From NCBI GenBank assembly GCA_002682825.1, contig NOKP01000002.1, forward strand, positions 3,723,378 through 3,787,377: a stretch of DNA of 64,000 nt, in the 5' to 3' direction. Position numbers and translations under genes: made by a program. Position 1 is the stretch's first letter. The number at the start of each line of letters is the position of its first letter. The notes below the pieces were generated by a model. That model had not been told where the DNA came from and did not search any database. It saw nothing but the letters and a program-made list of their open reading frames with translations. The stretch is from Neonectria sp. B-13 (lineage: Eukaryota; Ascomycota; Sordariomycetes; Hypocreales; Nectriaceae). Of the stretch, positions 11,301 through 22,238 are shown in pieces.

Positions 11301-14300
11301 CAAAAGCGCGTCGCATTCGCGTTTAGACGCGTCTCCCCGCGACGTCACGTCCTTTTGCCAGCCTGTTGCACCAAGGCAGCAGACTCAACGAGCTTCTGCG
11401 GCAATCGCGCAACCCGGGGGCAAAGGAAAACCACCCCATGCGTGGCGGACCAAGGACCAATGGGGTGCGTTATCCGTCTCCATGCGCTGGCGATGACTTG
11501 CAGTTGGGCGGTGCGGCATGACCTCTACGATACTGGGATTCTTTGATAAGGCAACGTGGAAGAGCCGGTGAAGAAAGGTGCGCAAACAGGACGAGGGTCG
11601 GCACGAGGGGTGCCATGGATCATCTCACCTGAGAGGTTCTGAAACGGATAATAACCAAGACCAACCCTGCACGACTGCACTGTACGGTTGGCATCGTCGG
11701 CGTGATCAGTTGGTGCGCCCTCCATGGCGCACCGTCAAAGGCGAGGCAGAACAAAGATACAGGTGCAGCGCGTATTTCAAGGGCGACTGGATGTTCGTCT
11801 CAGCTGGTCCGTCTAGTGGGCATCACGCGGGGCTCGTTCTGCGACCTGAATTGAGACAGAGACTGGAGACAGAGACTGGAGGATCTGGAGGGGCTCGCTT
11901 TGTTGGAGCGAGCGGAGCACGAACCTGGGAGACGAGGGATGGGGGATGGGGGATGACCTCACTCACTCGCACACCCACTTCGTCGAGTTCAAAGGGAGGG
12001 TCAGATTCAGTAGTTGGAGACCAAGGCAGTGCGTACGAAGCACAAGCACACAATCGAGGTGGTATCGCAATCTCTTGCGAGCTCACATGGTGATCTCGCC
12101 CATAGACATCATCGAGGGAGTCATCGAGGGGGAGGCAAACGAGGGAAAGAGAAGGAGGCCTGAACCCCGTCTCTCGTGCGAAAACCAAGGGTGGATGACG
12201 CCGCTGCCGATGGTGGCTGATGTCAATCTTTGGCCGGTCGACCAGACATCATGCAGGCACCAACGTGGGAGCGGTTGGGATGGGGTGCTCGTCCGGGCCA
12301 CGGTGCGGCCATGTTATCTGCGTCAAGGACGCCGCTTAATGTCTGGCAACGCAGGACTGGGCAGGCGTGGTTGACACAATGGCCTTGTCTGTCGAGTACC
12401 ACTGGAGATTTGGGCAAGTTGACAGCTCGGTTTCCCGCTTGACACACCGACAAGTGTGACATTCCGCCAACGTATTGGCAATTGAGGCGTGCTACGAAGT
12501 ACGTATACTTACCGATACCGCTCTTGGAGTGGACGGCGTGGGCCACGAGGGGCGAGCGGATGAACCCGCGCGAGCATGCGTCTACGGTGCTACGTCGACG
12601 TTTCTACTGCAAGAACGGGCGGGCGGCCGTCACGGGTTGATCGTCTGCGGGACCAACCTACTTCTAGCAAGTGCGTAGACGGCTTCGCACGGAGTAGTAG
12701 CGTGTGTGTGGCAGGGTCGGATAGTCCTGGGCCATGACTCAGGGAGTCTTCATGTCTGCTGGCGAGGGAGTTGGGACAATCAGACTGGGACACACTACTG
12801 CAGAAGGGGCACGAGAGAGAAAGGCTAATTGAATGGTAGAGGGGGAGCGAAACTCGGATTGGGATGGTGCCAGAGGGAAGAAGGGAAGAAGGGAAGAAGG
12901 GGAGAGGAGAGGGGAAGGGAAAGGAAAGGATGGGACTACTTCGTGCACTAGGAAAGACGAGCCGTCCCTTTCGGGTGCGCTTGGGTGGGAGGGAAGAATC
13001 CGTCCATCCGTCCATCCATCATCCCTTGGGCTTGTTTGTTGACTGAGGTGGGTGAAGCCGAACCGGCCGTCCCGGCTGTTGCCCCCGATCGGAAGCTGAT
13101 GACATCGCCAAAGGGAGGCGGAAAGAAAACAAACAAACAAACAAATGGTAATCTACCGACACACTGGGAAAATGCAATCTACGATGAATTCCGACGTGGG
13201 CGAGAACTGCATTCGGCAGCTGGTCGTATGATGGTGGATAGTCGACCTACGGCTTTTTTCCTTTTTTTTGCCTTTCTTCGCCCGTCGGGACGTGAAGATG
13301 AGCCCCCCAGGTTCAAGGTCGCATCACATCACAGGCTGTGGCAGAGGATTCAGATCGGATCTGCGCGGGCCTAGGTTTGTCTTGGGAGGGCCTGCGAGCG
13401 GGCCTGCTTGCTTGCTTGCTTGTTTGTTTGCTTTGGTCTGCTTTGTCGGAGGAGGGCGACGAACGAAAGAGAGAGAGACAGAGAGAGAGAGAGAGGGACG
13501 CAGGCAGGGTTGGGTGGGTTGCTCGCTTGCTGAAGACGATGGGTCGGGAGGGAGTATGTGGTGAGTTAGAGGGAGTGCGCGAGGAGAGGGAGAGGGAATG
13601 GGAATGGGAGACAAAAGAAGTGGGCTATGAACGGAGCGCTGGTAGCTGAGCGAGGAGGAAGAGGAGCATCTGTCGGCCTGGACAGAGAGTGAGTGAGGGT
13701 CTTGTCTCTGGCGAGAACCTCTGGTGAGACACGACAAGCGCAGATGACGAGCATGAGGGAAAAGCAACGACAGAGACAGACAAAGCCACTCTAGAGGTGC
13801 AGACAAGAAGGGACAAGGGTGGTGGATGAGACGTATTTGTACATACTAGCTCGGAACTCGAGAGGTCTCGCCGGCTGCTGGTTTTCCATTTCGTTCGAGA
13901 CACAAGAGACAGAACGAGGTTCACTTCAGAGTCCAGATGATGCTACCGAAACCCGCGTGTCTCGAGTCGCCGCTCGTCATTCGGCGGCCTGAGCGTGGGC
14001 GGGAGGGGTCAGCGGGCAGGGGTGGCCTCGCTGCCTCGCACAGTGCGCCGACCGGGGACCGCGATACCGTGGGTTCTGCCCTTCGCACCCTAGCATGGCA
14101 AGGTACCTTATCGTGTGAATAGCCGCAGATCACTGTGGGCGCGCAACCCCACCTGGGACGTACCTAGCCTACCCGCAAGTTGCCGCGTCGGGGGGGCGGC
14201 CAGAACTGTCAGTGTCAGTACGGGAAAGGGACCCTTGGGGGTACTGTGCGCACCCCCTGCAAGGCCACACCAGGCGCTGGCTCAAAGGGCGATTGGGGGT

Positions 14301-14937
14301 GGGTGCCACCCACCCACGGGGTCTCACTCCCCTCAGTCCAGTTCCTCACTCCTCGTCGCCCACTACGACCCGGTGCCCGCCCACCGCCGCACCGTCCGTC
14401 CCAGCACTGTGTGCCCTGTAGGCTTGCGGTGTGGGCGCGCGTGTGGGTGCCGGTGCCCACTAAAAAACGGCCACCGTCTTTGCTCGGGTTCTTGCGCGCT
14501 GTGCAATGTGCACACACTGCGCCCACGAGAAAGAGCGACCGCCTGCCCCCTCATATTAGGCCGTCGCATCCCCCTGCCCTTTCCCAAAGTCTGGCCCCCA
14601 GCAACCACCACCACCACCACCACTTGCCACTTACACACACATACACACACAAACCAGACTTCCGTCTCACCAAACACTCGGCCTCGCAACCTGCCAACAC
14701 GCGCATCGCATCGCATCTCGACTTCTGCTTCACGTTTGCACGCAAGACATAAAGACACATCAGCGACTTAGCCACTCCGGCTGCCTTGCATTGCGCGCGC
14801 GCTCCGTCGCACACCGCACTCTAGCTGCGCTGTCGCAATCGCACCATCCAGCGCCCAACCTCCCAAACTCGTCGACAATAACCACCGCGTATCCCACTCA
14901 AACACCCGTCTTCAAGCCGATTACATAAACCGCAGCC
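8360..14937. other. 6.6-kb intergenic region, no gene supported
   Basis: No open frame on either strand looks like a conserved protein. The first few hundred bases are probably the 3' UTR of the Skt5-like gene. At 11243-11347 there is a cluster of promoter-type motifs. From 12.85 to 13.62 kb the plus strand is strongly purine-rich. Simple repeats include CAAA units near 13125-13145, GCTT units near 13405-13425 and CCA units near 14605-14624. The last 500 bases are pyrimidine-rich on the plus strand and probably form the leader of the Myb-like gene. An unannotated non-coding transcript is possible. Confidence 0.55.
12872..12930. repeat. uninterrupted 59-nt polypurine tract
   Basis: All bases from 12872 to 12930 on the plus strand are A or G, beginning with three GGGAAGAA-type units. 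More purine-rich runs follow at about 13465-13498 (GA repeats) and 13565-13620. The complementary strand is therefore C/T-rich, as in fungal promoters. Confidence 0.8.
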
Positions 14938-15759
14938 ATGCTTCTACCCTCGGCGCTCTCTTGCGACTCCTCGCAACCCTCTGGAGCTCGCCTCCAGCCA
15001 TCGCTCTTCTCTCCTCCCGCCAGCCCCCCGGCAATCTCGTCGCAAAACGCCCTTGCCAACATCATGACCACCTGCCGCTCCCTCCAGTCCCTTCTCGCCT
15101 CGCCTGCGCACATCGTCCCCGAAACGCGGTCCAGGCACCATCCCAGACAACTCCCGACTCCGCCCCTCGCTCATGCGCCGCCGCCTTTGAAGCTGCGCCT
15201 GCGATCGCGCAGTAAGCCCGACCAAGATCACATCACTACCCGCCAGAGAATCACCAAACGCGCCCCCCCTCGCGGCGCGAACAAGAGGCGACGCGCAGCC
15301 GACGATGACATGGGCCGCCACGACTCCGACTCCGACATGCAAGACAGCGACTTTGAGACCGAGTCGCTCGACCTACAACCTGCCGACGATGAGCCCGTCG
15401 CACCCTCTACCCCAAAGCGCGCACGCATCGCCCCAGAACAAATACCTCTTGGCCTCGAGCGCTCCGACTTTCACGAAGTCCACCTGAGCCAAGTCGACGG
15501 TGCCGACAACACAAGTAACCAGGACGAAGATACCAACGACGACGCTGATGACTGGAGCGCTGAGGACGATCGCATTCTTGTCGAACTCGTACTCGAAAAG
15601 CTTAAACTGTCCAAGTCGGAGTGGCAGGACTGCGCGCGCAATCTCGGCCGCGACCGCCATGCCCTCAACCGTCGCTGGAAGAGCCTCATGCTCAACGGTG
15701 ACGTCGGCCTGAAGCCTCGGGCTAGTCGTCGCGCCCGGCTGCACTCCACCTGGCGATAG
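14938..15759 (+). CDS. Myb/SANT-like domain nuclear protein
   Basis: A single-exon frame encodes 273 residues. The N-terminal 60 residues are Ser/Pro/Ala-rich. A strongly basic stretch around residues 95-125, ending in KRRR, looks like a nuclear localisation signal. An acidic, Asp/Ser-rich middle follows. Near the C-terminus, from about residue 208, a segment starting DDWSAEDDRIL and running through KSEWQDCARNLGRDRHALNRRW has the Trp spacing of a single Myb/SANT-like helix-turn-helix. DNA or chromatin binding is inferred from this domain; targets are unknown. The start ATG follows CAGCC and a long C/T-rich leader. Fungi have many such proteins and I cannot name the orthologue. Confidence 0.75.
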   Translation: MLLPSALSCDSSQPSGARLQPSLFSPPASPPAISSQNALANIMTTCRSLQSLLASPAHIVPETRSRHHPRQLPTPPLAHAPPPLKLRLRSRSKPDQDHITTRQRITKRAPPRGANKRRRAADDDMGRHDSDSDMQDSDFETESLDLQPADDEPVAPSTPKRARIAPEQIPLGLERSDFHEVHLSQVDGADNTSNQDEDTNDDADDWSAEDDRILVELVLEKLKLSKSEWQDCARNLGRDRHALNRRWKSLMLNGDVGLKPRASRRARLHSTWR

Positions 15760-16445
15760 TAGCGCGCTGCTTCTAAACCAAATAGTTGTCTTCTCCTGTA
15801 TACTTATTACTCACTGGCCCCGGGCGCTACGTCATCAAAACACGCTCGGGCAATTTACTCTTGCTATCGGAACTGGGGAGCGTTAAAGGGGACCGCAACG
15901 CGGAACCACTTACGCCACCCCAAAGACTGGTTCCACCACACACAAAAGGTCAACGGAAGGGTACGGATTCAGGCGGTGCCTGAGGAGTCTGGTTCATTTT
16001 CTTGTCGATTGTTTTTTTGTCATCTGGTCATAATATTGATATCCTCGCGCACGGAAATGCGCGTCTTTCTTTCAACAATTCTGTGTTCAATTCATCTGGC
16101 TCTGTTCCAGTTTCAGCGGAGGAAGAATGGAACGCTTACGGGAATCGGGACTTGGCGAGGTTTAGCTAGTTCTGAAAGATTGGCTTGAGATACTGGCCCA
16201 AGGTCGTTGGGTTATGTAAATGCAAGAAACCTACCATGCAAACTGCTGCATGCTTTCAATCTTTGGGTCTATCTACGTCCCTGCTGTGCCTGGCTGACCT
16301 GTGACAACTTGTTTGTATCTTGATCGGTGTTGAGGAACATTCCGGTCAGTTCGGATTCAACACCATGATGATATTCCTTGATGCTCTCATCGCCTCTACG
16401 CTGGCCTGCCGCCATCAACACCTCGTGACCTGGTAAGTGTATGAT
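15760..16445. other. intergenic region after the Myb-like gene
   Basis: This is AT-richer than the coding DNA around it and has no coding signal. It probably holds the 3' UTR of the Myb-like gene. The patatin-like relic begins at its right end; I could not recognise further patatin sequence upstream of 16446. Confidence 0.5.
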
Positions 16446-16788
16446 ATCTCCGTACTTCAGGATGAGGTTCGAAGGCTGTTTCCCAAGTGCACCGGGAGAT
16501 GCAGACGGACAAGGCCTGAACGGGCAGCGAGATTGGCTGCCTCGTCAGCATCGGAGCGGGCACCGTGGAGGGCGCGGCGAAGGATTTAACCACGTCTACC
16601 CTGGGCGAGGAATAGAGCGCGCGAACCGATACTTTCGGTTTGACGTGCCGCAGGTGCTGGAGGTGGACGAGTGTCGAGAGACGGAGCTGGTGAAGGTCCT
16701 GATGATGAGATACTTGACGAAGTGTGAGGTGGGGGAGACAATCATGTGCTGCGTGGATGCCTTGTTCAACAACCATGGCTCGTTCTAG
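16446..16788 (+). pseudogene. patatin-like phospholipase relic, frameshifted
   Basis: Three pieces of one patatin-like domain appear in the correct order but in three different reading frames. From 16446 one frame reads DEVRRLFPK, the helix before the core strand. From 16529 another reads EIGCLVSIGAG, matching the conserved C-[IL]-V-S-I-G-[TA]-G strand. From about 16612 a third reads ANRYFRFDVPQ and continues through RYL..EV to a stop at 16786-16788, matching the end of the domain. Two frameshifts and a stop between the pieces rule out a normal gene, and the spacing is too short for introns. The family usually continues into NB-ARC/NACHT and TPR or ankyrin repeats in fungal STAND proteins; nothing of those remains here. 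The N-terminal half with the catalytic Ser motif was not found. Confidence 0.65.
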
Positions 16789-17304
16789 TTTAAATAATGC
16801 TGGCACACAGAAAGCCTTGGTTGGACGACATAAGAGACCTGATGGAGCGGGCGACTTAGAGTAAGGAGCAATATACGATGTAGATGTTTGTAAGTAGTCG
16901 TCATCAAAAGTCCTTGAATTGATGATTGTTCCCTGAATACAACTGAGCCTGAACGCTCGTCTAACCTGAGCCCCTATTCCCCTAAACCTGCCCCCCGTGC
17001 CGCTCTATGACTCTACTCTAATATGTATAGCAAGGCCTCTTCCCTTGTTACTCGGTTTGCCCCTGCCTTGATACTCGTAATAACACGCACCTTGATACCC
17101 TGAGGGTTTCCTATCCTCAAATGGGGGGGGTATCCCTGCTGGGTCTCTAGTCTCTAATGACGGCTGGAGATACCGTCCAAAGCCAATAAAGCATGAGAAA
17201 CAATACAACGCTCTGCCATGTAGTGAGAAAAACCCTGAACAAAAACAAAACCGAAAAGCATCATCTAACTCTTGCTAATCTTAGAAGGAATCCACCGAGC
17301 CCTC
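16789..17304. other. intergenic region, no gene seen
   Basis: No coding signal. It probably contains the 3' UTR of the minus-strand Fun30-like gene whose stop is at 17305. Confidence 0.5.
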
Positions 17305-20300
17305 CTATGGCGGCGTCATACCCTCCTCCAAAAGCATCTTGCGCACCTCGGACTCGAGGTTCTTAGCTGCCTCGGTGGCGTCCTCCTCGATAGCGCCGGT
17401 GACCTTGTTGGCCAGCTCAATCTTCTTCTGACAAGCCTTGTAGATGAGCTCCTCGATGGTGTTTGAGGCAATGAACCGTATGATCTCGACGTCGCGCTTT
17501 TGGCCGAGGCGGTGAGCGCGGTTCTCCGCCTGGATGTCGTCCTGAGGGTTGTCCGACTGGTCAAAGATGATGACCTTGTTGGCAGCTGTCAGGTTGATGC
17601 CGGTGCCACCAGCGCCGGTTGTGAGAAGGAAAACAGGGATATCTGGGTCTTCGTTGAACTCATCGATCAGTGTCTGGCGTTCTGAGACGTTGGTGTTGCC
17701 CATGAGGACACGATGCTGTGTGTCTTGTAGAGCGAGAACCTCTCTCAGTAGCTCGATCACGCGTGAGAATTTGCTGAAGACCAGAACTCGGTCGCCGTTC
17801 TTCTGGTACTGGTTGATAAGCTCGAGCAGCTTCTTGACTTTGCCGCTGTCAAGCTTCGCTTCGGCGGGAATGTCAAACTTCTTCAGAAGACGAGGGTAGT
17901 CTCGACACCAGAGATGGAGCTCAAAGTCGGATGCGTTCTTAAGCTCCTGAACCAAGTGCTTGATATCTGGCTGGTGCAGTTCAGACTGGTCAATATTGTC
18001 CATGAGAATCTTTGCCATCTTCCCGATCTTGACATCATCGAAGTGGCGGCGGAAGAGCAAAGGGTGGAGAGCCGCCTTGCGAAGTTGCATCCAACAGTTG
18101 TTCTGGTCGTTCAGGCGGCCATGGGCCTTTGCAGCACGTTTCGATGGCTCCGTCTTGAACAACTCCTCATATTCGGCGTAGGTTTCCTTTTGAGATTCGC
18201 TCATCTCGCAGTGAACGACATTGCAGACCTTGAGAGGCATGTCTGATAAGACTTGGTCTTTCCGGCGCTGGAGGATGAAAGGTTCGAGAATGGTGCGGGC
18301 GCGCTTGACCCTCTCGCTGTACAAGAACGCGCCGTTTCCAACATCCCTGATGGTGACTTTCTGACTGAACACAAACTGGATGTGCTGCATGTAGCCATTG
18401 AACATTGTCGGGTTGATGAAGTTGAGAAGAGACGTCATCTCCAAGAGGTTGTTCTGAACAGGGGTACCTGGGAGTTGTTAGTATTGTCCATAAAGTGTAT
18501 CGAGGGAGAGGGCATACCTGTGAGCAGCATTTTCCATGATGCATGGATTCTGGAAAGGTCTTTGTAAATCTTCGTTTCCGGATTCTTCATCTTGTGGCCT
18601 TCGTCATAGACGGCTGCATTGAGATTGAACGATTGCATGGCCTCGATATCGGCCACCGAGCTGATCTGGGAATAAGTGGCCAAGACAACATGGTAATCTT
18701 CGGGGTTCTGCTCAACCTCGTATGCAATCTCAGCGCGCTCGGGCTGAGAGCCTCGATAGCCAATGACAGATAGCCCAGGCGCGAACCTTTCAAACTCGAT
18801 AAGCCAATTGTTGTAGGTGCTGGGTGGCACGACCACAAGATTTGGCCAAGGCCGCTCTTTGCCCGGGTTCATCTCGTACTCCTCAACAAGGTGGCACATC
18901 AGAGAAATGACCTGGCAAGTCTTGCCCAAGCCCATTTCATCGGCGAGGATACAACCAATGTTAAACTTGTAAAGAATAGACATCCAGTTGAGACCGACAA
19001 GTTGGAATGGCTTCATCACACAATGCCCATCCATGAGCTTGGGCTGCTGTGGAATGGGTGGCCGAACGAATTTGGTGCCGTTGATACTTGTTGGGGTGGG
19101 AGGGAGGTCTTCATCCGATGATGCCTGTCGGGATCGCTTGTCATGACCAAAGACGTCAATGTCCCAAGTCTCAACCTGCCCCTTAATAGCCTTTGCGTCG
19201 ACCTCGCACTTGGCGACAACATCGTCGATGGCGGAAACCGCAGTGAGGAAGACCTCGACGGCTTCCACGACGTTCTCACCAATGCTGAGTTTCGCAGCCT
19301 TGCGGGCGCCGGGCTTCCTGTTGATAGTGACTCGCTTAGCCTTTGCAATGTCGCTAAATGGCCGCTTCTCGATCAAGGCCTCAAGCTGTGTCTCTTTCAT
19401 GCCCGTCATTGCAGCCAACTCCTGCACAGTGCTGGTGTTGATATAATTCAAGACCCGGCTGTCTTCGTCCTCGACCGGTGATGGGGAAAGCTCCGCCTGG
19501 TATGCATCCTCTTTGTCGTTATCGAGGAGATCGATAATCAGGGGATCATCGCTAGAAGGAGGAGGGCTGGAAATAACCACCGGTGAAGGTGGGCTAGGCT
19601 CTCTCCGCCCCTGCATCAAACGGCGTCTGGGCTTTTTCTGAGGGCTAGGTGAAAGCGTCTTGGATGGGGCCTTGGAGGTCGATCTGGAGGATGCGGCCGA
19701 TTGCAAACTCGCTTTGTTGATCAAACGACGGGTAGTCTTGGGTTTGGCGGGAGCAACTTTGGCGGGAGGTTGTGAAATGTGATTATCTCGGAGCCACTCG
19801 AGACTGTCGTCTAGGTCATTCTTACAGGCCCTCAGAGCTTCTCTGGCTTTGTTGGAGGGAACCGCGTGCCCAAAAACGTCAAAGATCTGGCGCAGTCGGG
19901 TCTTAACTTCCTCGCGATCGTCTGACTCAGGGTTGTATGCAAAGGCGGAGATCTGTGCCTTGAACGTTGTGGGCCGAATGTCACCTCGGGGAGGTGACGA
20001 CATATCGTCCTCATCGTCGGAGATGAGGCTAATTGGCTCCATGGCCGGCCTCTTGTTGGTGGCCATTGTGGGTTGAGATCGAGCAGGCGGTCGGAAGAAA
20101 GTCCCTTGGGGGGCAAGTCGGCTGGCTAGGACGGTGGTCTTCTTGGGTTGCTGAAAGGGCGAGGAGGCAGGAACCTCGATGATGCTGCTCGCAGGTGAGG
20201 AGGACCTCAGGGGCGCAAGCATTGGCTTCGAGAGCAGTTGGGTAGGTTGTGTAGTCTCGCGATCGCGAAGGAACGCAGTGGGCGAGCAGGGGATGGTGTC

Positions 20301-20426
20301 ACCGGGAAGCTCGTCGTCGTTCTCGTCGTCGTCGATATCGATGTGCAACGGGGTGCGGGCGAGCGAAGGTGTTCGAGGAACAGGGTTGGAGTGCCGCACT
20401 GGCAACGGAGAAGAACTGCGTGCCAT
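17305..20426 (-). CDS. FUN30: Fun30/Fft-type SNF2 chromatin remodelling ATPase
   Basis: Two exons on the minus strand, 20426-18518 and 18467-17305, with a 50-nt intron (18468-18517), encode 1023 residues. The splice restores the LLTGTPVQNN motif across the junction. Residues 1-160 are Ser/Pro-rich; 170-216 look like a CUE/UBA helix bundle; 325-366 match the small conserved motif before the ATPase in Fun30 and SMARCAD1. The SNF2 motor has Walker A DEMGLGKT (496-503), DEGH (608-611) and helicase motif VI ENRAHRLGQ (about 951-959). Proteins of this group slide or exchange nucleosomes and help silencing and DNA end resection. The CUE-like part and overall layout favour Fun30 over other SNF2 families. 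It is divergent from VMA21. Confidence 0.93.
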
Positions 20427-21103
20427 GGTTCAAATAGAGCGAGCGTGAAAAGAAATTAAACAGAAAAAGGGTGGTGAGGCGGGGTTGACCACGCTGTGAA
20501 GATGCCGTCACCCGCAAGCTGAGAAGACGGTGAGCGGAGGGTAAGTTGGGTGTATTGAGCAGCAAACGCCAATGGGGAATTTCGACCAGCGAACGGGGTG
20601 TTTGCTTCTTGACGAGGCGAGCGAGGGGGCGTCAGCAAACGGACCGGGAGCACTGGTGGCTGGCGGTGGAGTTTTTCGACTTCGTCTCGTTGGGACGCGC
20701 TTCTGCCGCTGGCGCCAAACGTCACGAAGTCACGTGGGTAAATTACTCGGCGTCAAGGGTATCTTTCGTCTGGTCAAGGTGAATGTGGTCGGTTTTGCGA
20801 GCACAATGGAGGGCAACGAGTGCCGCTTAATATCATTACACGTCGCCGATATTCCCGGGGGCAGAGGCTCTTGTAGTAAAAGAGACAAAGAAAACCTCAT
20901 CCTTTGACGTCGAGTCGTTAGCACGAAGTAAGAAAACATCCACCATCTGAGGACGCCCGCACGTGCAGGTGGGCCGTGTGCTAGGTCTCTATCATCCATC
21001 CGTTGTCTCACAGCCAAGCTCATTCATCGCCGCAGCAAGGCCAAACCGACCAACCTTCATAACCCTTCCATCCATTCCATCGCTCACCGCCTCGCCGTAC
21101 ACA
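20427..21103. promoter_or_regulatory. shared divergent promoter of FUN30 and VMA21 with two E-boxes
   Basis: The 677-bp space between the two start codons must hold both promoters. It contains two CACGTG motifs, at 20731-20736 and 20960-20965 (the second as GCACGTGC). CACGTG is the core site for Cbf1/bHLH factors. Function at these sites is inferred only from the motif. Confidence 0.4.
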
Positions 21104-21568
21104 ATGGCGACCCGACGCATCATCGCCACCGAGAAGACCATTCTCGACAGGGACGACACCGTCGAGGAAAGGTCCAACATCAGCCCGGCTGTTCCAAAGT
21201 GCGACCTGTCCCCATCCCCATCTTCACTTCGCCCTTGACAAGGGCATCTGTGAGTGAGCTCAGCTCAAACTGACCGTGAATCCAGCGATGTCATCTTCAA
21301 GCTGGTCGCCTTTACTCTTGCCATGATTATAATCCCCATCGGGTCCTATTTTGCCACCGTCCACACCATCTTCCAAGGCACGTCCGCTCATCCTCTCACG
21401 TCGTGGACCCCTTGGCTAATCATCACTATAGGACACTCATCCTATGCGGGGGGCTTGGCTGCCATCATGGCCAACGTGGTTCTCGTTGGATACATCATCG
21501 TCGCTATGAGGGAGGATCAATCTGAACAGTTGGACAAGGCAAAGCCTCAAACCAAAAAGGACCAATAG
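21104..21568 (+). CDS. VMA21: V-ATPase assembly factor Vma21
   Basis: Three exons, 21104-21198, 21286-21377 and 21432-21568, encode 107 residues. Two transmembrane segments are clear, residues about 34-55 and 67-88. The opening RRIIATEKTILDRDD and the SNISPAVP-NDVIFKL junction are typical of fungal Vma21. The C-terminus is KKDQ, a KKxx dilysine signal for return to the ER, where Vma21 chaperones V0 sector assembly. Intron 1 (87 nt) is GT-AG. Intron 2 (21378-21431, 54 nt) has a GC donor after CAAG and a CTAAT branch-like site; it has no stop and keeps frame, so reading through would insert 18 residues between the two membrane segments. Splicing gives the family's usual short loop, so the spliced form is preferred. 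Confidence 0.93.
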
Positions 21569-22238
21569 TCGCGGCATGGCGGGGTGCACCATTCCAACAC
21601 CAATTCCACAGCATTCACTTTTAATCACATTCACATCGCATCGCAACAGGCACATGTTCAAGTTCGTTGGCGCATCACAATTTTTTCTCTTCTCGCGATG
21701 TGCGTCAGCCTGCCGCCTTGGCAAGCTCGTGTCCGCAGTATCATCTACAGCCACGTGTATATGCCATGTAAGCTTTGGGGAATGAGGAATAATTAGTGTG
21801 TGGTTGCGCGAGCAGATCCGCCGTCTGTCGTGCATCCTCCGAGAATTCTCGACCCCATATCAAACAAAGTAAACCCACTAACGCCTCGTACAATTCTCGT
21901 GTGTTGATATGTACTATCCAGCACCCACCGTCGAAGTGTTTCACGTCTTCAAGCAACGCGTCCAGGCAATCATTTCGAACCGAACCAAAAAAAAAAACCC
22001 AACGACAAGCATTCCTGGCCTCCTTTCCAGGAATGTTATAGTTCATGTAGAAAGAATAACTGACTTCATCCCACGTAATTCTGTAGTGAATCGCCTACAG
22101 TCTGGCCCCAATTGAGACGCCATACTGGAGTAGAATCGAGGAATGGGTATAGACAAAAGAAAAGAGCAGCATGAAAATGTGTGTGTGTGTTGTGTTGTGT
22201 GCGTGTGCATGGCCGTTACGTTATCGCTCTTCATCTGC
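21569..22238. other. convergent intergenic region
   Basis: This lies between the stops of VMA21 (+) and the DUF2406-like gene (-) and should hold both 3' UTRs. It includes a CACGTG at 21752-21757, an 11-A run near 21988 and a GT-rich stretch at about 22178-22208. No gene is seen. Confidence 0.5.

Noticed and set aside
12590..13140. Ser/Pro-rich open frames on the minus strand
   Set aside because: They are translations of the polypyrimidine strand with no domain; simple sequence explains them.
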